Below, piece by piece: positions 1-10,395 of a stretch of 64,000 nt of DNA; the stretch's first letter is position 1, and each line of letters opens with the position of its first letter. Made by a program: the position numbers and the translations under genes. The DNA comes from Clostridium sp. TW13 (GTDB taxonomy: Bacteria > Bacillota > Clostridia > Clostridiales > Clostridiaceae), in contig NZ_BROD01000001.1 of assembly GCF_024345225.1 (NCBI RefSeq), positions 1,622,362 to 1,686,361 of the forward strand, given 5' to 3'. Under the pieces are notes generated by a model. That model saw only the letters and a list, made by a program, of their open reading frames with translations. It was not told where the DNA came from and did no database searches.

Positions 1-668
1 GTACTTATGTACCAACTATTTCTACACTACTAGATAGAAAATATGTACAAAGAGAAAAAAAGAATTTAGAGGCAACAGAACTAGGTGTGATTGTAAATGA
101 TATTGTTAGTAAGTTCTTTAAGCAAATTGTTGATATAGATTTTACAGCTTCAATGGAATCAAAACTTGATGCAGTTGAAGAGGGCACAGAGGCTTGGACT
201 AAAATTGTTGAAGATTTCTTCACACCATTAAGTGAAGCTATTGAAATTGCTGAAAAAGAAATTTCAAAAGTTGTTATAGAAGATAAGGTTAGCGATGTAC
301 CTTGCGATAAATGTGGCAGAATGATGGTAATAAAACACGGGCGATTTGGCGATTTCTTAGCTTGTCCTGGATATCCTGAATGTCAAAATACTAAAGCTAT
401 AGTAGAAGAGGTAGAAGCACCTTGTCCAAAATGCGGAGGGAAAGTTGTAGCTAAAAGAAGTAAAAAGGGTAGAAAATTCTTTGGATGTTCTAATTACCCT
501 AACTGTGATTTTGTAAGCTGGTATGAACCTGCAAAAGAAAAATGTCCTGAATGTGGATCTGTTATGGTGAAAAAGTATTCTAAAACTTTAGGGAATCATA
601 TTGAATGCGTAAATAAAGAATGCAAGCATAAAATTGTTATTGAAACAGAAAATGGAATGTCGAAATAA
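1..668 (+). CDS. topA: DNA topoisomerase I, C-terminal part
   Basis: Type IA topoisomerase that relaxes negative supercoils. Only the last ~221 codons are in the window, read from base 3; the catalytic tyrosine lies further upstream. The first visible residues, TYVPTISTLLDRKYV, match the conserved end of the topoisomerase core. They are followed by three zinc-ribbon modules with four cysteines each (CDKC..CPGYPEC, CPKC..CSNYPNC, CPEC..CVNKEC), the usual C-terminal array in Firmicutes. The stop is at 666-668 and codY begins 118 bp later. The family is clear; nothing can be said about the 5' end. Confidence 0.95.
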   Translation, partial: TYVPTISTLLDRKYVQREKKNLEATELGVIVNDIVSKFFKQIVDIDFTASMESKLDAVEEGTEAWTKIVEDFFTPLSEAIEIAEKEISKVVIEDKVSDVPCDKCGRMMVIKHGRFGDFLACPGYPECQNTKAIVEEVEAPCPKCGGKVVAKRSKKGRKFFGCSNYPNCDFVSWYEPAKEKCPECGSVMVKKYSKTLGNHIECVNKECKHKIVIETENGMSK

Positions 669-786
669 ATAATAATAGGTTGAATATGTTAATTCTATGT
701 GGTATGATGGAATTGTCGAGTTGATTTTGAATATTAAATAAATTTTGAAAATTCAAACAATATAAGAGATTCGGGGGAGGAATTAC

Positions 787-1563
787 ATGTCAACGCTATT
801 AGATAAGACAAGAAGATTAAATAAAATCTTGCAAAAAACGGGGACAGAACAGTTAGCCTTTAGTGATATCTGTAAATTACTTAGTGAAGTGCTACAATGT
901 AACGTATATATTGCTAGTAGAAAGGGAAAAGTTATTGGCTTTACTTTTTTAGAAGGGTTTCAATGTAAAGTCATGAGAGAAAAAGTAACTGAAGATAAAA
1001 GATTTCCAGAAGATTATAATCATAAACTATTGGAAATCAATGAAACTTTAGCTAATCTTAATAGCCAAGGAGATTGTGTATTTGCAGATGAAGGTAAATG
1101 TGAAATGCAAGGAAAGATATCAACCATAGTTCCGATAATCGGAAATGGTGAGAGACTTGGAACATTAATTTTAGCAAGGTTTAACTGTCCATTTACCGAT
1201 GAAGACTTAGTGTTATCAGAATATTCAGCTACAATTGTTGGATTAGAAATATTAAGATCTAAAAAAGATGAAATAGAAGAAGATGCTAGAAAGAAAGCTG
1301 TGGTTCAACTTGCTATAGGAACATTATCTTATTCTGAATTAGAAGCTGTGGAGCATATATTTAATGAGCTTAACGGTGATGAAGGATTGCTAGTAGCATC
1401 TAAAATAGCAGATAAAGTTGGAATAACAAGATCAGTTATTGTAAATGCACTTAGAAAGTTTGAAAGTGCAGGAGTAATAGAGTCAAGAAGTTTAGGAATG
1501 AAGGGAACTCACATAAAGATCCTTAATGATAAATTATTAGAAGAACTTAAAAATATACATTAG
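787..1563 (+). CDS. codY: GTP-sensing transcriptional pleiotropic repressor CodY
   Basis: Global regulator that represses amino-acid uptake, biosynthesis and stationary-phase genes when GTP and branched-chain amino acids are abundant. The protein has 258 aa, the usual length. Residues 1 to about 155 form the ligand-binding GAF domain. A winged helix-turn-helix lies at about 201-247, with the recognition stretch [20 protein letters not shown]. The ATG follows a strong GGGGGAGG site with 7 nt spacing. It is monocistronic: topA ends 118 bp upstream and a terminator follows at about 1594. An AATTTT-G-AAAATT palindrome upstream at about 740 is too short to count as a standard 15-nt CodY box. Confidence 0.97.
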   Translation: MSTLLDKTRRLNKILQKTGTEQLAFSDICKLLSEVLQCNVYIASRKGKVIGFTFLEGFQCKVMREKVTEDKRFPEDYNHKLLEINETLANLNSQGDCVFADEGKCEMQGKISTIVPIIGNGERLGTLILARFNCPFTDEDLVLSEYSATIVGLEILRSKKDEIEEDARKKAVVQLAIGTLSYSELEAVEHIFNELNGDEGLLVASKIADKVGITRSVIVNALRKFESAGVIESRSLGMKGTHIKILNDKLLEELKNIH

Positions 1564-1593
1564 TAGAATAATTAGCATAAGAGTTGATAAAAA

Positions 1594-1630
1594 TAGGTAG
1601 ATAGGTAACTTTCTATCTATTTTTATATTT
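1594..1630 (+). terminator. codY terminator
   Basis: TAGATAG (1598-1604) pairs with CTATCTA (1613-1619), followed by a T-rich run. It lies 35 bp after the codY stop and separates codY from the rpsB operon. Confidence 0.7.
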
Positions 1631-1661
1631 TTTAATATATTATAATAGTTTAAAAAATATA

Positions 1662-1690
1662 TTGCTTGTAGAAAAAGCATATGATATACT
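1662..1690 (+). promoter_or_regulatory. Sigma-A type promoter of rpsB operon
   Basis: TTGCTT (1662-1667), a 17-nt spacer and TATACT (1685-1690). The start would be near 1697, giving an rpsB leader of about 120 nt. Confidence 0.65.
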
Positions 1691-1716
1691 ATTTTAGGTA
1701 AGAAAATACACACATT

Positions 1717-1781
1717 ATCTCGTTTATAGATTGGTGCCAAGATAAGTACAACGGTCTTGGAATTTCTATAAGAATGGAGAT
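1717..1781 (+). ncRNA. Structured rpsB (S2) mRNA leader
   Basis: Three nested helices can be drawn in the leader: ATCTC (1717-1721) with GAGAT (1777-1781), TTATAGA (1724-1730) with TCTATAA (1765-1771), and CCAAGA (1737-1742) with TCTTGG (1755-1760). They form one interrupted hairpin ending 34 nt before the rpsB start. Ribosomal-protein leaders often bind their own product. That this one does so is inference. Confidence 0.45.
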
Positions 1782-1815
1782 AGTGGAGGATTAACCAAAT
1801 TTAGGAGGGTACAAC

Positions 1816-2517
1816 ATGTCAGTAATATCAATGAAACAATTATTAGAAGCTGGTGTTCACTTTGGACATCAAACAAGAAGATGGAACCCTAAGATGGCTC
1901 CATATATATTCACAGAAAGAAACGGAATATATATAATAGATCTTCAAAAGACAGTTAAAAAAGTAGAAGAAGCTTATGACTTCATAAAAGAAGTTTCAGT
2001 AGAAGGAAAAGATATTCTTTTCGTTGGAACTAAAAAGCAAGCTCAAGAAGCAATTCAAGAAGAAGCAGTTAGATGTAATATGCACTTTGTTAACAACAGA
2101 TGGTTAGGTGGAATGTTAACTAACTTTAAGACAATAAAAGGTAGAATTAACAGACTTGCTGAATTACACCAAATGGAAGAGGATGGAACATTCGAAGTTC
2201 TTCCTAAGAAAGAAGTTATCAAATTAAAGGGTGAAATGGAAAAATTAGAAAAGAATTTAGGTGGTATCAAAAACTTAGATTCAACTAATATAGGAGCTAT
2301 ATTTATAGTAGATCCAAGAAAAGAAAGAAATACTATTTTAGAAGCAAAAATATTAGGAATACCAGTAGTAGCTATAGTAGATACTAACTGTGATCCAGAT
2401 GATGTTGACTATGTAATTCCAGGAAATGATGATGCTATAAGAGCTGTTAAATTAATAGCTGGAAAAATGGCAGACGCTATTATTGAAGGAAGACAAGGTG
2501 AGCAATTAGCTGAGTAA
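1816..2517 (+). CDS. rpsB: 30S ribosomal protein S2
   Basis: Structural protein of the small subunit, needed with S1 for mRNA binding. The protein has 233 aa, normal for the family. The N-terminal signature ([20 protein letters not shown]) and the C-terminal stretch [19 protein letters not shown] with IPGNDDA are diagnostic. The ATG follows TTAGGAGGG with normal spacing. It is first in the rpsB-tsf-pyrH-frr order conserved across Firmicutes. A 13-bp hairpin at 2531-2560 separates it from tsf and may lower or adjust tsf expression. Confidence 0.98.
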   Translation: MSVISMKQLLEAGVHFGHQTRRWNPKMAPYIFTERNGIYIIDLQKTVKKVEEAYDFIKEVSVEGKDILFVGTKKQAQEAIQEEAVRCNMHFVNNRWLGGMLTNFKTIKGRINRLAELHQMEEDGTFEVLPKKEVIKLKGEMEKLEKNLGGIKNLDSTNIGAIFIVDPRKERNTILEAKILGIPVVAIVDTNCDPDDVDYVIPGNDDAIRAVKLIAGKMADAIIEGRQGEQLAE

Positions 2518-2530
2518 TTTTTTTCACTCT

Positions 2531-2560
2531 AAGGTAGATGAAGAAATCTTCATTTACCTT
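2531..2560 (+). terminator. Intercistronic hairpin rpsB-tsf
   Basis: AAGGTAGATGAAG (2531-2543) pairs with CTTCATTTACCTT (2548-2560) around a 4-nt loop, followed only by TTTTC. The T-run is weak, so partial attenuation or RNA processing is more likely than full termination, since tsf has no obvious promoter of its own. Confidence 0.55.
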
Positions 2561-2591
2561 TTCACCAACAATTTGAAGGAGGAATTATTAA

Positions 2592-3506
2592 ATGATAACT
2601 GCACAATTAGTTAAGGAATTAAGAGAAAGAACTAGCGCTGGAATGATGGACTGTAAAAAAGCATTAACAGAATCAAACGGCGATATGGAAAAAGCTATAG
2701 AAATATTAAGAGAAAAAGGTCTTGCAGCTGCTGCTAAAAAAGCAGGTAGAGTTGCTGCTGAAGGTATCGTTAAGACTTATGTTTCAGAAGATAAGAAATC
2801 AGCAGGTATAGTTGAATTAAACTGCGAAACAGATTTCGTTGCTGCTAATGAAGAGTTTGTTGCTTTCGCTGCTAAATTAGCTGAAATGGCTGCAAAAACT
2901 AAGGCTACAAAGATAGAAGAATTTGTTGCTGAAAAATTCAATGCAGAACAAACAGTTCAAGAAGCTTTAACAGCTTTAATAGCTAAACTTGGAGAAAACA
3001 TGAATGTAAGAAGATTTGAAACACTTACAGTTGAAAATGGTTTAATCCAAAGCTATATTCATGGTGGTGGAAGAATAGGAGTTCTTGTAGAATTAGGATC
3101 TGCTGTAGTAAATCCAGTTGTAGAAGAAGTTGCAAAGGATTTAGCTATGCAAGTTGCTGCTGCTAACCCATTATTCTTAAACAAAGAATCTGTTGATACT
3201 GAATCAGTAGAAAAAGAAAAAGAAATCTTTAGAGTTCAAGCTTTGAATGAAGGAAAGCCAGAAAATATCGTTGAAAAAATGGTAGTTGGAAGAGTTCAAA
3301 AATACTACAAAGAAGTTTGTTTAGTAGAACAACTTTGGGTTAAAGATTCAACTAAGACTATTACTAAATATGTAGAAGAAAAGTCTAAAGAAGTTGGTTC
3401 TCAAATTACAGTTAATAAGTTTGTAAGATTCGAAAGAGGAGAAGGCATCGAAAAGGAAGAAGAAGATTTCGCTGCTGAAGTTGCTAGACAAGTAAAAGGT
3501 AACTAG
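2592..3506 (+). CDS. tsf: Translation elongation factor Ts
   Basis: Guanine nucleotide exchange factor that recycles EF-Tu-GDP. The protein has 304 aa. The N-terminal UBA-like domain carries the signature [16 protein letters not shown] (about 10-25), and the core begins with [15 protein letters not shown], the second EF-Ts signature. The start follows AAGGAGGAATT. It is co-transcribed with rpsB unless the 2531 hairpin acts, and a real terminator follows the stop. Codons are strongly biased to A/T-ending forms, as expected for a highly expressed clostridial gene. Confidence 0.98.
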   Translation: MITAQLVKELRERTSAGMMDCKKALTESNGDMEKAIEILREKGLAAAAKKAGRVAAEGIVKTYVSEDKKSAGIVELNCETDFVAANEEFVAFAAKLAEMAAKTKATKIEEFVAEKFNAEQTVQEALTALIAKLGENMNVRRFETLTVENGLIQSYIHGGGRIGVLVELGSAVVNPVVEEVAKDLAMQVAAANPLFLNKESVDTESVEKEKEIFRVQALNEGKPENIVEKMVVGRVQKYYKEVCLVEQLWVKDSTKTITKYVEEKSKEVGSQITVNKFVRFERGEGIEKEEEDFAAEVARQVKGN

Positions 3507-3536
3507 AAAAGAGGACACTAAGTGTTCTCTTTTTTT
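3507..3536 (+). terminator. tsf terminator
   Basis: AAGAGGACACT pairs with AGTGTTCTCTT, followed by a run of T. It starts directly at the tsf stop. Confidence 0.8.
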
Positions 3537-3579
3537 AAAATAGACTCATTAAAATAAATTTATCTAAAATGGAGGTTGA

Positions 3580-4296
<717 letters not shown>

Positions 4297-4318
4297 GGAG
4301 TTAAAAAGGAGATAATTT

Positions 4319-4876
4319 ATGATTAAAGATATTATAAAATTAGCTGAAGAAAAAATGACTAAAACAGTTTCTGTTTTACAATCAGATCTTTCTACTATGA
4401 AAGCTGGAAGAGCTAATCCAACTATGTTAGATAGAATACAAGTTGATTACTATGGAAGCATGTGTTCTATTAATCAAGTAGCTAATGTTGCTGCTCCAGA
4501 GCCAAGAATGCTAGTAATCACTCCTTGGGAGAAGCCATTACTAAAAGAAATCGAAAAAGCAATATTAAAATCTGATTTGGGAATTAATCCTAATAGTGAT
4601 GGTTCTGTAATCAGACTAGTAGTTCCAGAATTAACTGAAGAAACAAGAAAAAATCTTGTTAAAACAGTAAAGAAAACTGGAGAGGATGCTAAGGTTGCAA
4701 TTAGATCAATAAGAAGAGATGCTAATGATAAGATTAAATCTCTTAAGAAAGAATTAGATTTATCAGAAGATGAAATCAAAAAAGGTGAAGATAGTATTCA
4801 AAAGGTTACTGATGGATTCATTAAAGAAATAGATAATATATTAACTTCTAAAGAAAAAGAAATTATGTCAATATAG
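4319..4876 (+). CDS. frr: Ribosome recycling factor
   Basis: Splits post-termination ribosomes together with EF-G. The protein has 185 aa, the canonical size. The core signature ELTEETRKNLVKTVKK and the following VAIRSIRRDANDKIK belong to the three-helix bundle. Start codon ATG follows AAAAAGGAG. It is last in the rpsB-tsf-pyrH-frr group and is closed by a strong terminator 2 bp after the stop. Confidence 0.98.
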   Translation: MIKDIIKLAEEKMTKTVSVLQSDLSTMKAGRANPTMLDRIQVDYYGSMCSINQVANVAAPEPRMLVITPWEKPLLKEIEKAILKSDLGINPNSDGSVIRLVVPELTEETRKNLVKTVKKTGEDAKVAIRSIRRDANDKIKSLKKELDLSEDEIKKGEDSIQKVTDGFIKEIDNILTSKEKEIMSI

Positions 4877-4878
4877 GA

Positions 4879-4903
4879 CCTGCTTCTTTAGCAGGTTTTT
4901 TTT
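4879..4903 (+). terminator. frr terminator
   Basis: CCTGC (4879-4883), a 7-nt loop, GCAGG (4891-4895) and eight T. A textbook intrinsic terminator ending the rpsB operon. Confidence 0.9.
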
Positions 4904-4954
4904 ATTCTTTATGATATTATAATAAACTTAAATTTGAAAAGAGGTGAGCTTTTA

Positions 4955-5722
4955 GTGTTTAATTTATTTGGTTCCAAGAAAAGTAGAAGGCACTATGAAC
5001 ATATACATTTAGATAAAAATAATATTCCGAAACATATAGCAATAATTATGGATGGAAATGGAAGATGGGCTGAGGAAAGAAATTTACCAAGAGCTTTGGG
5101 ACATAAAGCTGGAGTAGAGACTATAAGAAAAATAGTTAAAGAATGTGATAGATTAGGTGTGAAATATTTAACTCTATATGCTTTTTCTACAGAAAATTGG
5201 AAAAGGCCTCAAGAAGAAGTATCTGCTCTTATGAAATTGCTAGTTGAGTATTTAAAAAATGAGTTTAAGGAACTGAATGAAAATGGAGTGGTAATAAATC
5301 ATATTGGAGATATAACTAGATTACCTCAAAATTGTCAAGATGAATTGAATAAAGCTTATGAAAATACAAAAAATAATACAGGAGTAGTCTTAAATTTGGC
5401 ACTAAACTACGGAGGTAGAGATGAGATTATTCGTGGTATAAAAAATATCTATAAAAAAGTTCAAAAGGGTGAGATAAATATAGATTCTATAAATGGCTCA
5501 ACCTTCTCAAATTATTTATATACTGCTAATATGCCAGATCCAGATATAATTATTAGACCAAGCGGTGAACAAAGATTGAGTAACTTTATGTTATGGCAAT
5601 GTGCTTATTCAGAGTTCTGGTATTCTGATATTAACTGGCCAGATTTTAATGAAAAAGATTTAGAAAAAGCTATTTGTGATTATCAACAAAGAGATAGAAG
5701 ATTTGGTGGAATAAAAAAATAA
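4955..5722 (+). CDS. uppS: Isoprenyl transferase (undecaprenyl diphosphate synthase)
   Basis: cis-Prenyltransferase that extends farnesyl diphosphate to undecaprenyl diphosphate, the lipid carrier for peptidoglycan and wall polymers. The GTG at 4955 is chosen because GAGGTGAG lies 8 nt upstream; the longer frame from TTG 4934 would swallow this ribosome site. The protein then has 255 aa. Motifs are HIAIIMDGNGRWA (catalytic Asp), FSTENWKRP, and RPSGEQRLSNFMLWQ with YSEFWY near the end. It heads uppS-cdsA-dxr-rseP-ispG, the same envelope and isoprenoid order as in Bacillus. Confidence 0.95.
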   Translation: MFNLFGSKKSRRHYEHIHLDKNNIPKHIAIIMDGNGRWAEERNLPRALGHKAGVETIRKIVKECDRLGVKYLTLYAFSTENWKRPQEEVSALMKLLVEYLKNEFKELNENGVVINHIGDITRLPQNCQDELNKAYENTKNNTGVVLNLALNYGGRDEIIRGIKNIYKKVQKGEINIDSINGSTFSNYLYTANMPDPDIIIRPSGEQRLSNFMLWQCAYSEFWYSDINWPDFNEKDLEKAICDYQQRDRRFGGIKK

Positions 5723-5743
5723 AATAGTTAAAGGATGATACAG

Positions 5744-6556
5744 ATGAGTATAAATAAAAGATATATAGGTGCTGCCATAATAGCCCCTTTTATTCTTTTC
5801 ATATTTTTAGGGGGAGTGTATTTAAAATATTTTACTATAGCAATTTCTATAGCAGGCCTGTATGAATTCTATAAAACAGCTAAAATATCTAAGATAAGAA
5901 CATTTGATGTTGTAGGATATGCTCTATTAATTATTTTCTATATAACCAACAATAATTTTGAAGCATTATCTTATATGATAATTGTATCTACATTTTTAAT
6001 GTTGTGTCTGCCAGTATTAAAGCCTGAACTTAATTACATTGATGTGGCAGTAACTATGTTAGGGTTCATTTATGTTGGGGTATTTTTTAGTTGTATATAT
6101 TTGGTTAATACTTTTAAGGGTGGTCAATACTTAGTTTGGCTTATCTTCTTAGGATCATGGGGATGTGACACTGGAGCCTATTATATAGGCAGACTATTTA
6201 GCAAGCTAGGAACTACCCATAAGTTAAATGAAAAGGTAAGTCCTAAGAAAACTATTGAGGGATCTCTTGGCGGATTAATCATATGTAGTTTGCTATGTGG
6301 AATTTTTGGAATCATTATTATTAATAAATTTAATTTTACGGATATAGCTACATATCATTATTTTATTATAGGAGCTCTTTGCGGAGTGTTCTCTCAATTT
6401 GGTGATTTAGTTGCATCATCGGTAAAAAGACATTCTAATATAAAAGATTATAGCAATTTGATACCAGGTCATGGCGGAATACTAGATAGATTTGATAGTA
6501 GTTTGTATTCAGCAGTGGTAGTATTTATTTATATAAAATTTCTTATGATGCTTTAG
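5744..6556 (+). CDS. cdsA: Phosphatidate cytidylyltransferase
   Basis: Integral membrane enzyme making CDP-diacylglycerol from phosphatidate and CTP, the precursor of all phospholipids. From ATG 5744 (AAAGGATG 7-10 nt upstream) it has 270 aa; the ATG at 5735 overlaps the ribosome site. Several hydrophobic helices are visible, and the family signature near the C-terminus is complete: SSVKRHSNIKDYSN, then PGHGGILDRFDS. It lies 21 bp after uppS and is ended by a long hairpin. The product may supply pgsA further downstream. Confidence 0.93.
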   Translation: MSINKRYIGAAIIAPFILFIFLGGVYLKYFTIAISIAGLYEFYKTAKISKIRTFDVVGYALLIIFYITNNNFEALSYMIIVSTFLMLCLPVLKPELNYIDVAVTMLGFIYVGVFFSCIYLVNTFKGGQYLVWLIFLGSWGCDTGAYYIGRLFSKLGTTHKLNEKVSPKKTIEGSLGGLIICSLLCGIFGIIIINKFNFTDIATYHYFIIGALCGVFSQFGDLVASSVKRHSNIKDYSNLIPGHGGILDRFDSSLYSAVVVFIYIKFLMML

Positions 6557-6558
6557 GG

Positions 6559-6598
6559 AAATCCTACTTAATAAAGTTTTTATTAAGTAGGATTTTTT
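6559..6598 (+). terminator. cdsA terminator
   Basis: AAATCCTACTTAATAA pairs with TTATTAAGTAGGATTT (about 6579-6597) and runs into seven T. It implies that dxr has its own promoter in 6600-6715. Confidence 0.85.
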
Positions 6599-6730
6599 TA
6601 ATTTTATTTGAATATATTATTAATATATTGTTATATAGAATAATATTTCCATCACTTTATTGCAAATTTTAAATTATTCATATAAAATGGTATAATTGAA
6701 TAGTAATTTATATCATTAGGAGGAACTGAC

Positions 6731-7888
6731 ATGAAAAACTTATGCTTATTAGGAGCAACAGGCTCAATAGGAGAACAAACAATAGATATAGTAAGAAAAA
6801 ATTCAGATAAATATAACTTAGTAGCAGTTGCCGCAAATAGAAGTGTTGATAAAATAATTAATATTATAGATGAATTTAAACCTAATTATGTGGCTATGTG
6901 GAATGAAGAAGCTTATGAAGAGATACTTAAATATGTAAAAAATAAAAATATTAATGTTACGGTATTAAAAGGAATGGAAGGATTAATAACCATATCAACA
7001 TTAAGAGAAGTTGAATTGGTAATTACAGCATTGGTAGGGATGATAGGTTTAGAACCAACTTTAGCAGCTATCGATGCTAATAAGGATATAGCTCTTGCTA
7101 ACAAAGAAACTTTGGTTGTAGCAGGAGAACTTGTCATGAGAAAAGCGAAAGAAAAAGGGATTAAAATACTACCAGTTGATTCAGAACATGGTGCAGTTTT
7201 TCAGTGTCTACAGGGGAATAAGCATAAAGCTGTAAACAAATTAATTCTGACTGCTTCAGGAGGGCCTTTTAGAGGAAAAACTAAAGAGGATCTAGAAAAG
7301 GTGACTTTAAAAGATGCGTTGAATCACCCAAATTGGAATATGGGCCCTAAAATCACAGTGGATTCATCTACACTAATGAATAAAGGACTTGAAGTAATAG
7401 AAGCTCATTGGCTTTTTGATTGTGATTATAATAATATTGAAGTTGTTGTTCATCCTCAATCAATTATTCATTCAATGGTTCAATATAACGATAACAGTAT
7501 AATTGCGCAGCTTAGCACACCGGATATGAGATTACCTATACAGTATGCATTAAATTATGGTGAGAGACTTGATGCAGTAATTGAAGAATTAGATTTATGC
7601 AAAATTTCAACTTTAACATTCGAGAAACCTGATTTAGAAACTTTTCAATGTTTAAAATTTGCTTATGAAGCAGGAAAGAAAGGAAAGCTGATGCCAGCAA
7701 TACTTAATTCCAGTAATGAAGCTTCTGTAGATTTATTCTTAAAAAGTAGAATTTTATATAAGCAAATACCTGAAATAATTAAAGAATGTTTGGATAAATT
7801 TGACTATAATAAAGAGGTAACCTTATCGAACATAATTGAAATAGATAAAGAAATAAGAGAGTATATTTACTCAAAATATAATAATTAG
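6731..7888 (+). CDS. dxr: 1-deoxy-D-xylulose 5-phosphate reductoisomerase
   Basis: Committed step of the MEP isoprenoid pathway: NADPH-dependent conversion of DXP to MEP. The protein has 385 aa. The dinucleotide loop LLGATGSIGEQT is at the N-terminus. The metal and substrate region shows PVDSEHGAVFQCL, TASGGPFRGK and HPNWNMGPKITVDSSTLMNKG. The start follows TTAGGAGGAACT. It is followed 11 bp later by rseP and then ispG, so two MEP enzymes sit in one transcript. Confidence 0.97.
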   Translation: MKNLCLLGATGSIGEQTIDIVRKNSDKYNLVAVAANRSVDKIINIIDEFKPNYVAMWNEEAYEEILKYVKNKNINVTVLKGMEGLITISTLREVELVITALVGMIGLEPTLAAIDANKDIALANKETLVVAGELVMRKAKEKGIKILPVDSEHGAVFQCLQGNKHKAVNKLILTASGGPFRGKTKEDLEKVTLKDALNHPNWNMGPKITVDSSTLMNKGLEVIEAHWLFDCDYNNIEVVVHPQSIIHSMVQYNDNSIIAQLSTPDMRLPIQYALNYGERLDAVIEELDLCKISTLTFEKPDLETFQCLKFAYEAGKKGKLMPAILNSSNEASVDLFLKSRILYKQIPEIIKECLDKFDYNKEVTLSNIIEIDKEIREYIYSKYNN

Positions 7889-7899
7889 GAGGGAATTTA

Positions 7900-8916
7900 A
7901 TGAGCGTAGTTAATATAATTCTAGTTGTTTTAGCTTTCAGTTTATTAATCATAGTACATGAGTTAGGACATTTTGTTTTAGCTAAAATAAATGGAGTAAA
8001 AGTTCTAGAATTTTCTTTAGGAATGGGACCTAAGATATGGGGATTTAAAATTAAAGAAACAGAATATAATTTGAAAGCTTTCCCTATAGGGGGATATGTA
8101 AATATGTATGGGCAAGATGCCCCAGTTGATGACCCTGATTCGTTTTCAAGTAAATCTCCATGGAGAAGAATAACTATAGTTTCTGCTGGTGTTATAATGA
8201 ATTTCTTACTAGCAATAATTATTTTTGTAACAGTTAGTATGAATTTTGGTTTTTCTGAAAATAAATTAGGTGATATTCAAGATAATATGCCTGCGAAAGA
8301 AGCTGGTCTTCAAAAAGGTGACGAAATAGTAAGAGCTAATGGTCATAAAGTATTTACATCTATGGATATATCTGTAGAAATAAATAATAGTGTAAATAAA
8401 CCTGTTAAATTGGATTACTTAAGAAATGGAGTGGAATATTCTGTAGATGTTACTCCTAAGAAGAAAGATAATGCTTATATGATAGGCATAATATTTGCTA
8501 ATAATACCAATCCTACATTTTTAGATGCAACAAAGCATAGTTTTAAGGAATCAGCTACCTTAATTACACAAACTTATAGAGTATTGAAAAATTTATTTAC
8601 AGGTAAAGCTGATGTTACAAAAGAAGTAGGGGGACCTGTAACCATTGTTAAAATGTCAAATCAGGCAGCACAAGCAGGTGTATGGAACTTGTTATATTTT
8701 ACTGGATATATAAGCATTCAACTTGCTATAATGAATTTGTTGCCTTTCCCAGCTCTTGATGGAGGATGGTTAATTATATTACTTATAGAGGCAATAACAA
8801 GAAAGAAGGTTCCAGATAAAGTTGTTCAAGGAATTAATAGTATAGGATTCATAGCATTGATGGCTTTGATGGTTTTAGTTACTATAAAGGATATTCTTTA
8901 TCCAATTAAGTTTTAG
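7900..8916 (+). CDS. rseP: Site-2 intramembrane zinc metalloprotease RseP/RasP
   Basis: Membrane protease of the S2P family that cuts anti-sigma factors and leftover signal peptides inside the membrane. The protein has 338 aa. HELGHF at residues 20-25 (zinc ligands H20 and H24, catalytic E21) lies in the first membrane helix. A single PDZ domain spans about 115-190, and the third zinc ligand is in [10 protein letters not shown] near the C-terminus. The start follows TAGGAGGG. It overlaps neither neighbour and ispG starts 11 bp after the stop. Confidence 0.95.
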   Translation: MSVVNIILVVLAFSLLIIVHELGHFVLAKINGVKVLEFSLGMGPKIWGFKIKETEYNLKAFPIGGYVNMYGQDAPVDDPDSFSSKSPWRRITIVSAGVIMNFLLAIIIFVTVSMNFGFSENKLGDIQDNMPAKEAGLQKGDEIVRANGHKVFTSMDISVEINNSVNKPVKLDYLRNGVEYSVDVTPKKKDNAYMIGIIFANNTNPTFLDATKHSFKESATLITQTYRVLKNLFTGKADVTKEVGGPVTIVKMSNQAAQAGVWNLLYFTGYISIQLAIMNLLPFPALDGGWLIILLIEAITRKKVPDKVVQGINSIGFIALMALMVLVTIKDILYPIKF

Positions 8917-8927
8917 GAGATGAAATT

Positions 8928-9977
8928 ATGACTAGAAAGTTAACTCGCAAAGTTAAAGTAGGTAATGTATATGTAGGTGGAGATGCTAAGGTATCTGTTC
9001 AATCTATGACTAACACAGATACTAGAGATGCATTAAAAACTTTAGAACAAATAAAAAAATTAGAAGAAGCAGGTTGTGATATAGTAAGATGTGCAGTTCC
9101 TGATATGGAAGCAGCTATAGCTTTAAAAGAAATAACTGCTAAATCTAATATACCTGTAGTCGCAGATATACATTTTGATTATAAATTAGCTTTAGAAGCT
9201 ATGAAAAATGGCGTAGCAGCTATAAGGATTAATCCTGGTAATATAGGCAGTGAAGATAGAATTAAAAAAGTTGTAGAAGAGGCAAAAACCAGAAATATTC
9301 CTATTAGAATAGGGGTTAACTCTGGCTCGTTAGAAAAGGATATTTTAGAAAAATATCATAAACCTACAGCTGAAGCTTTAGTGGAAAGTGCATTAAGACA
9401 CGTGAAGATTCTTGAAGATTTAGAGTTTTATGATATAGTAGTTTCGATTAAATCTGCAGATGTAATTAAGATGATAGAAGCATATAGATTAGCTTCAGAA
9501 AAAATTAATTATCCTCTTCATTTAGGCGTTACTGAAGCAGGAACTATTTTTAGAGGAACTATAAAATCAAGTATAGGCATAGGAACTTTATTGGCAGAAG
9601 GAATAGGAGATACAATTAGGGTGTCTCTTACAGATGATCCAGTTGAAGAAGTAAAAGTAGGCAATGAAATACTGAAGACTTTTGGATATAAGAGTAATAG
9701 TATTCAATTTATTTCATGTCCAACTTGCGGTAGAACTCAAATTAACCTAATCAATATAGCTAAGCAAATAGAAGAAAGACTTTCAAATTGTTCAAAGAAT
9801 ATAACTGTAGCTATAATGGGATGTGTAGTTAACGGACCTGGAGAAGCAAAGGAAGCTGATATTGGTATAGCTGGAGGAAACGGCGTAGGTCTAATATTTA
9901 AAAAAGGTGAAATTATAAAAAAAGTTAAGGAAGAGGAATTGGTTGAAGAGTTAATTAAAGAAGTTGAAAAAATGTAA
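8928..9977 (+). CDS. ispG: 4-hydroxy-3-methylbut-2-enyl diphosphate synthase
   Basis: Iron-sulfur enzyme (GcpE) of the MEP pathway, converting MEcPP to HMBPP. The protein has 349 aa, the short bacterial form. The N-terminal TIM barrel starts with [14 protein letters not shown]. The C-terminal [4Fe-4S] domain shows SCPTCGRTQ and [15 protein letters not shown]. The start follows TTAGGAGATG. It is the last gene before a strong terminator, so the envelope-isoprenoid transcript ends here. In Bacillus proS and polC would lie between rseP and rimP; here rseP is followed by ispG and then a gap. Confidence 0.97.
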   Translation: MTRKLTRKVKVGNVYVGGDAKVSVQSMTNTDTRDALKTLEQIKKLEEAGCDIVRCAVPDMEAAIALKEITAKSNIPVVADIHFDYKLALEAMKNGVAAIRINPGNIGSEDRIKKVVEEAKTRNIPIRIGVNSGSLEKDILEKYHKPTAEALVESALRHVKILEDLEFYDIVVSIKSADVIKMIEAYRLASEKINYPLHLGVTEAGTIFRGTIKSSIGIGTLLAEGIGDTIRVSLTDDPVEEVKVGNEILKTFGYKSNSIQFISCPTCGRTQINLINIAKQIEERLSNCSKNITVAIMGCVVNGPGEAKEADIGIAGGNGVGLIFKKGEIIKKVKEEELVEELIKEVEKM

Positions 9978-10008
9978 AAGTGATTTAATCACTTTTACAT
10001 TTTTTTTT
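9971..10008 (+). terminator. ispG terminator
   Basis: ATGTAAAAGTGA pairs perfectly with TCACTTTTACAT around a 5-nt loop, then nine T. The ispG stop codon is inside the left arm. Confidence 0.9.
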
Positions 10009-10380
10009 GAACGCTTAGTGTTTTCATTCGGGAAAGAATTAAAGAAATTTTATCAAAAAAATTGGCTGTGATAAAACTTTTGTCATAGTAGTGTTTGGTT
10101 TAAGTATATGAAATTATAAAGTTATATTAATGAAGATTTTATAATTTCATATACTTAAAGTTAGTAAAAGAAAAATGAATGAATTATATTATTATGGAAA
10201 TAATAAAACTCAAAAGAATAAATTGCGCTGAATATTCATCAAATCCCCCTAAGAGCATAAAAAAATAATTTGAATTTTAGAATGTAGAAGACTCAAATGT
10301 AATTGGCTTTATCTAGCTAATTAAATTTTTCTTGTATTAGTGGCTTTATTATGGTAATATATAAATTAGAAAGTATTACC
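10009..10380. other. Gene-free gap between ispG and rimP
   Basis: No open frame of gene length and no recognisable remnant of proS or polC on either strand. The only clear structure is the inverted repeat at 10099-10159. Composition is very AT-rich. Bacillus places proS and polC immediately before rimP. Confidence 0.6.
10099..10159. repeat. Perfect 22-bp inverted repeat
   Basis: Left arm 10099-10120 begins TTTAAGTATATGAAATT and right arm 10138-10159 is its exact reverse complement, with a 17-nt spacer. There is no T-run beyond the sequence of the arms, and no gene ends nearby, since the ispG terminator is already at 9971-10008. It is much longer than the other hairpins in the core. Its role is unknown. 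Confidence 0.85.
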
Positions 10381-10395
10381 GATAGTTAAAGTTAG

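Noticed and set aside
735-755. Possible CodY box before codY
   Set aside because: AATTTT-G-AAAATT is two bases shorter than the 15-nt AATTTTCWGAAAATT consensus, and an ungapped alignment has several mismatches.
4934-4954. Longer N-termini for uppS and similar genes (rnpM, infB, rpsO, lexA, miaB, mutL, miaA)
   Set aside because: In each case the extra codons cover the Shine-Dalgarno site and the family N-terminus begins at the later start.
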